Assembly: GCF_037975245.1 (NCBI RefSeq)
Contig: NC_092572.1
Coordinates: 14,328,269 to 14,392,268, forward strand
Reading direction: 5' to 3'
Source: Apostichopus japonicus
Lineage: Eukaryota > Echinodermata > Holothuroidea > Aspidochirotida > Stichopodidae
Length of the DNA stretch: 64,000 nt
Made by a program: the position numbers and the translations under genes
The notes under the pieces: model-generated
What the model was told of the DNA's origin: nothing
Database searches by the model: none
Seen by the model: the letters and a program-made list of their open reading frames with translations, nothing else
Part shown: piece by piece, positions 60,472 through 64,000 of the stretch
Numbering within the stretch: position 1 is the first letter of the stretch
Layout: the number at the start of each line of letters is the position of its first letter

Positions 60472-63400
60472 GAAGCCAACACTATGAACATTGTTGGCTT
60501 TTCTTTAATTTTGGTCAGCTGTCTTTCAAGTCTGTGTGGTAAGCTGTGAATTTCTTCAAATATAATATGAGTTAAATGTGCAAGTGTCTCGCACCTCGCT
60601 CAATAGGGTTGAATTCTTAGCATTTATTTCATTTATTTTCTTTATCCCTGTCTTATAGTTCGATAATTATTAATTTGGCCTATACGCATATTGGATAATA
60701 TCACGGATATTAATCGACTGATTGAACCGATTCACACAGAGATTAAAGTATCTGTACTATAAATCTTAAAGTTTTGTTCCACATTAAGGAAAAGATGGTG
60801 CTGATAAATCGGTAGCATGTATTATGAAGATTACAGTTATAGTGGAGAATATGTGTAGTTCCAACAAATGCATTACTTGATTGCAGTAGTTTTCGAACTA
60901 AATCTAAAATAGTATACGTAGAAAATTATTTTATCCAAGATACTCTATGCAATATATATTAGTTTAGTTCGATTTGGTAACATTCAATTAGTCTACTCTT
61001 GTTTGTAGCGTACCAGGAGCTCTTTTTAACATACTAAAAATGTGTAACCCAATAGAGATATATGCTCACCCCCGCCCCCGCCCAAAAAAAAAAATTGCTC
61101 CAACAAAGTTTATTTACTAATTTCTACTAAAATGGATAATTCTGATATATTTCCAGAACGATATCAGCATTTCTCCGTGTTATATATTTTTTTACCCAAT
61201 TTTTTAACCCAACCTTAAATATTGCTACCATTGATATCAATAAACCTGCGCATTAGTCTCTAGACTTTAGACAATAAACAAAAATATCGGCTTCTTTAGG
61301 AGATAGGGGTGTGAAGAAAAACTGCACATTTGAATGAACTTACGTTAATTCAGAGATTCTAGCATCACAAGAATGTAATTCTTATAACAATTTAGGCTCG
61401 TTTCCAACATGTTACAAACTCGTTTCGTTTATTTGTTTTACTACAAAATCAAGTAGAACACGTTGCAAAATATATGAACAGCAATACAATAGAGGGAAGT
61501 GAAACTCAAAAGAAAAAAAAAACAGAGGTCTTGTCGAAGAGTTCATACAAAAAAAGGAAAAAAAAAAATCCGAAATACATAGAAAAAACCATTGAAGGTA
61601 GTAATTCAAACTTAGGAAATAGTACGAACCCCGACAACAAGATCGCACCTACCCTCACAAACCCTACCCTTTATCAACCAGAGCACCCACTCCCCCACTA
61701 AAGATACAAACCGATAGAGGGTAGAGTAGAAGGCTATCAGAATGTGCATGTATAGTTTCATAAAACCGGTAGAGCTTAAGGTATATACAAGCAGAAATTT
61801 AGCCAAATCTGTAGATGCTACGATGGCCAAAATGAGACGATAAAAATGTCAACTTCTTTTCTCCTATTTTTTCAAGTTCGTCCATCATCCAAAAAATAAT
61901 TGGATATGCGATTTGTTAAATCGGAATGTAAACTGTTCATATCAAAACCTTCGACCTGATTCTTGAATTTGCGTCTGTCTCTCCTCCCCTTTTTACCAAC
62001 AGAAGAAATAAAATTATTTTTTTTTAGCAAACGCATGCGTTATACTAAGCTATAGAACCAAGTTATTGTTTAAAAGTGCCCCAGACAGCATAATTTCATA
62101 AGAATAATTTCCCCAGAACATCTCCTTAAAAAGGAGTTCACTGCAATAATCTAATGATCATCCAGCCTTCTTCATAAAATCATTGATCCGCCCGTGATAA
62201 TGTGTAATATAATCACCTTGTTAAATGTCCCTTTAAACTGCACTGTACCCCTCAACCCCTCCCCTCCCCGCCCAACACCCTCAATTACTGAACTCTTCAA
62301 AAAGGCTCTGCTAACTTCAATATTTCTATAGTTAATGATGAACAATTTCCAACGCCTCTAATATACACTTCATCTGAAGAGCTGTATTTTCAGCAATATA
62401 ACAATGTTGCATGTTACTTGGATTTGAGTTAAAGAATTTATTGTTTTTTATCCATGAAAGCAATGATAACTAAGAAAATATCGCATCATTTAGATTAAGC
62501 AAGGAAAATAAAACTTCTGGATCATGTATTCAAAACTCAAATAAAACTTGTACATGTATTTAATCTAGTTGAACCAGGTCTTGCAAACTGGCCAGTATTC
62601 TCCGTCGAGAAAGGTGGAACAGCAGTGGTGCCGTGTGTACCGAAAGGCGATGAGACGGCTTACTTCTGGAGTAAAGGAGAAGATTTTGCAACTAGCCAGA
62701 GGGTAGCATCAAGAGTGCTTGGCATCCCTAGCTCTGATTCGGAGAAATATTTAGTGAATGAGGATGGTAGTCTCGTCATTTACAATGTTACCCTAGCAGA
62801 AGGGGGAAGATATCATTAGAGAATTGTATCAGAAAATACCAACTGTCGCGGGGCTGTGTCGATTGAGGTCACGGTGAATGGTAAGTACCGTTGTTAATCA
62901 TGTGTATCTTGTAACATAGTACTGCAACTCTTAGGTAAATATTTGAAGCATGTTTGAAAATATCTTTCCCTGTACACAATGAACATCCTATCATATTAAT
63001 CTTGTAAACAATTCATCCCTTCTATGAACTGATTGCATGGACGATGAAAGCTCAAAAAACAATTTGCTTGGTAGTGTACATTTTTTAAAGACTGTTTTCG
63101 ACTATTTATGGGTTTAAAATCGTGGTTTTGTAAGTGTTTGTGACACATTCAGTATTAGGTATTTTCGAAAGTTGGAACAAACCTTACATCTTTGATATTC
63201 TGTGAATGAAAGGGTTAAGTTTGTAATGTTTCTTACATTCACATTCGGAATCGAACAATGTGAACTCAGTGAAAGTTGCACTCTTCAAGTGGAGCCCTCT
63301 AAGGAAACGAAATTAACTTGTACGGCAAAAGGTGGCGCATCATCGTTATCTTTGAAATGGTTTAATGGTTCAAAAGAACAATGGTTCAGTGAACATCTCT

Positions 63401-63748
63401 TGAATGAAGAATCCAGTACAATATCAGAAACAATTACGGTGCCGAATGAGTTTGGATTACCTCTGACATGTGAAGCTATTGTTCGTGAAGATGGACACGT
63501 ATGTGCAAGACTTGCCCATGTCAGACTGGACAAAAAAGATACAGCTAAAGAACAAACACTTGCAAGTAAACTAAGGGCGTATATATCAATCCGTTAATCT
63601 ATGTAATATCCTCCCTCGATCCATTCAGTCATCCGTCCGTCTGTCAGGGTGTCCGCCTGTTTGTCTGTCAGCCCAACTGTTTAACACATTCATCCAGCCA
63701 AACAAGTGACCTTCTTTACTTGTATATATTTTTAAATGTTTATATATT

Positions 63749-63815
<67 letters not shown>

Positions 63816-63979
63816 CATATGATGTCTACTTATGATTCTAAATCAAAATGGGTCGATCGAACAAAGAAAGAATTTTGTTATTTTTTCTTCAGATTAATCA
63901 TCAGCTAGATGGATCGTACAGCTCTTTCTGCTTGTAGTTGAAACCTTGTTTACTGTTTTCCTACTGATCTATATATACG
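60472..63979 (+). pseudogene. second Ig-superfamily receptor gene, first Ig exon broken, runs off the window
   Basis: 5' exon starts at 60,472 after TTTCTCCGTTGCAG; ATG at 60,484 opens MNIVGFSLILVSCLSSLCG, donor GTAAGC (60,539). Ig1 62,569-62,880: VVPCVPKGDETAYFWSKGED, then DGSLVIYNVTLAEGGRYH, stop TAG, RIVSENTNCRGAVSIEVTVN, donor GTAAGT. The stop sits where 'Y-x-C' needs its cysteine. Ig2 about 63,290-63,571: KETKLTCTAKGG, LSLKWFNGSKEQW, LPLTCEAIVREDG, LAHVRLDKK, donor GTAAAC; the acceptor is chosen by phase. TM exon 63,905-63,979: LFLLVVETLFTVFLLIY, donor GTATGT, with a glutamate inside the membrane span. All junctions fit phase 1. It is either a recent pseudogene, a gene with an alternative form skipping Ig1 (frame is kept), or a base error. 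Confidence 0.6.
63735..63813. repeat. TA and TG microsatellite
   Basis: TATATA run to about 63,782 followed by about 15 TG units; lies in the intron between Ig2 and the TM exon. Confidence 0.9.
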
Positions 63980-64000
63980 GTATGTAAAGTAAACTACCTA

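Noticed and set aside
61474-61701. Lys/Asn/Thr-rich open frame in the intron of the second Ig gene
   Set aside because: Generated by A-rich tracts; no domain or splice support.

Overview
This is an AT-rich stretch of animal nuclear DNA. Coding sequence is sparse and lies in short exons bounded by GT/AG splice sites. Most of the window is transposon-derived: LINEs, TIR DNA transposons, MITE-like repeats, a tRNA-derived SINE and simple repeats. Relics of 'P2X7-C-like', 'SAMD3-like' and THAP proteins, together with multi-exon Ig-superfamily receptors and dispersed TGACC-rich repeats, suggest an invertebrate deuterostome, most likely an echinoderm (perhaps a sea cucumber). That placement is inference, not proof.

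Layout. 0.8-1.8 kb: 3' end of a minus-strand LINE. 1.9-3.0 kb: possible solo LTR. 5.27-17.76 kb: a large TIR element with CACTCTAAAAAC ends and a TA target. It carries a 76-bp subterminal array of CCTGGT motifs, a SAM-domain exon near its right end, and a nested 4.9-kb TTAA-flanked (Kolobok-like) element at 6,996-11,917. 17.8-20.69 kb: one end of a second CACTCTAAAAAC element with TTGGGCAA motifs and minus-strand exons of a SAM-domain gene. 21.8-23.6 kb: a minus-strand THAP relic. 25,523-28,717: a second Kolobok-like element with convergent THAP (plus) and P2X7-C-like (minus) genes. 36,449-40,123: a complete 3.7-kb TIR element with CACTGTAAAAAC ends, TGGGTCA motifs and a minus-strand SAMD3-like gene. 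41.45-43.54 kb: a minus-strand LINE with a long open reverse transcriptase, abutting 254 bp that contain no G or C.

From about 24.9 to 47.7 kb the substrate under these insertions is a head-to-tail array of at least four diverged copies of one unit. The unit consists of 5' flanking DNA ending in a short signal-peptide exon (32,252; 35,314; 46,558). No Ig exons follow these leaders. Downstream lie two Ig-receptor genes on the plus strand: a largely intact one (49,722-54,112: leader, four Ig exons, transmembrane exon, all junctions phase 1) and a second that runs off the window (60,472-63,979), whose first Ig exon has a stop where the canonical second Ig cysteine should be. The region therefore looks like an expanding and decaying cluster of innate-type Ig receptors that is heavily colonised by transposons.

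The most interesting system is a group of TIR elements that share CACT(C/G)TAAAAAC termini and TA targets. Each has its own subterminal motif array, and each carries, in the same place and orientation, the first exon of a SAM-domain gene in place of any transposase I recognise.
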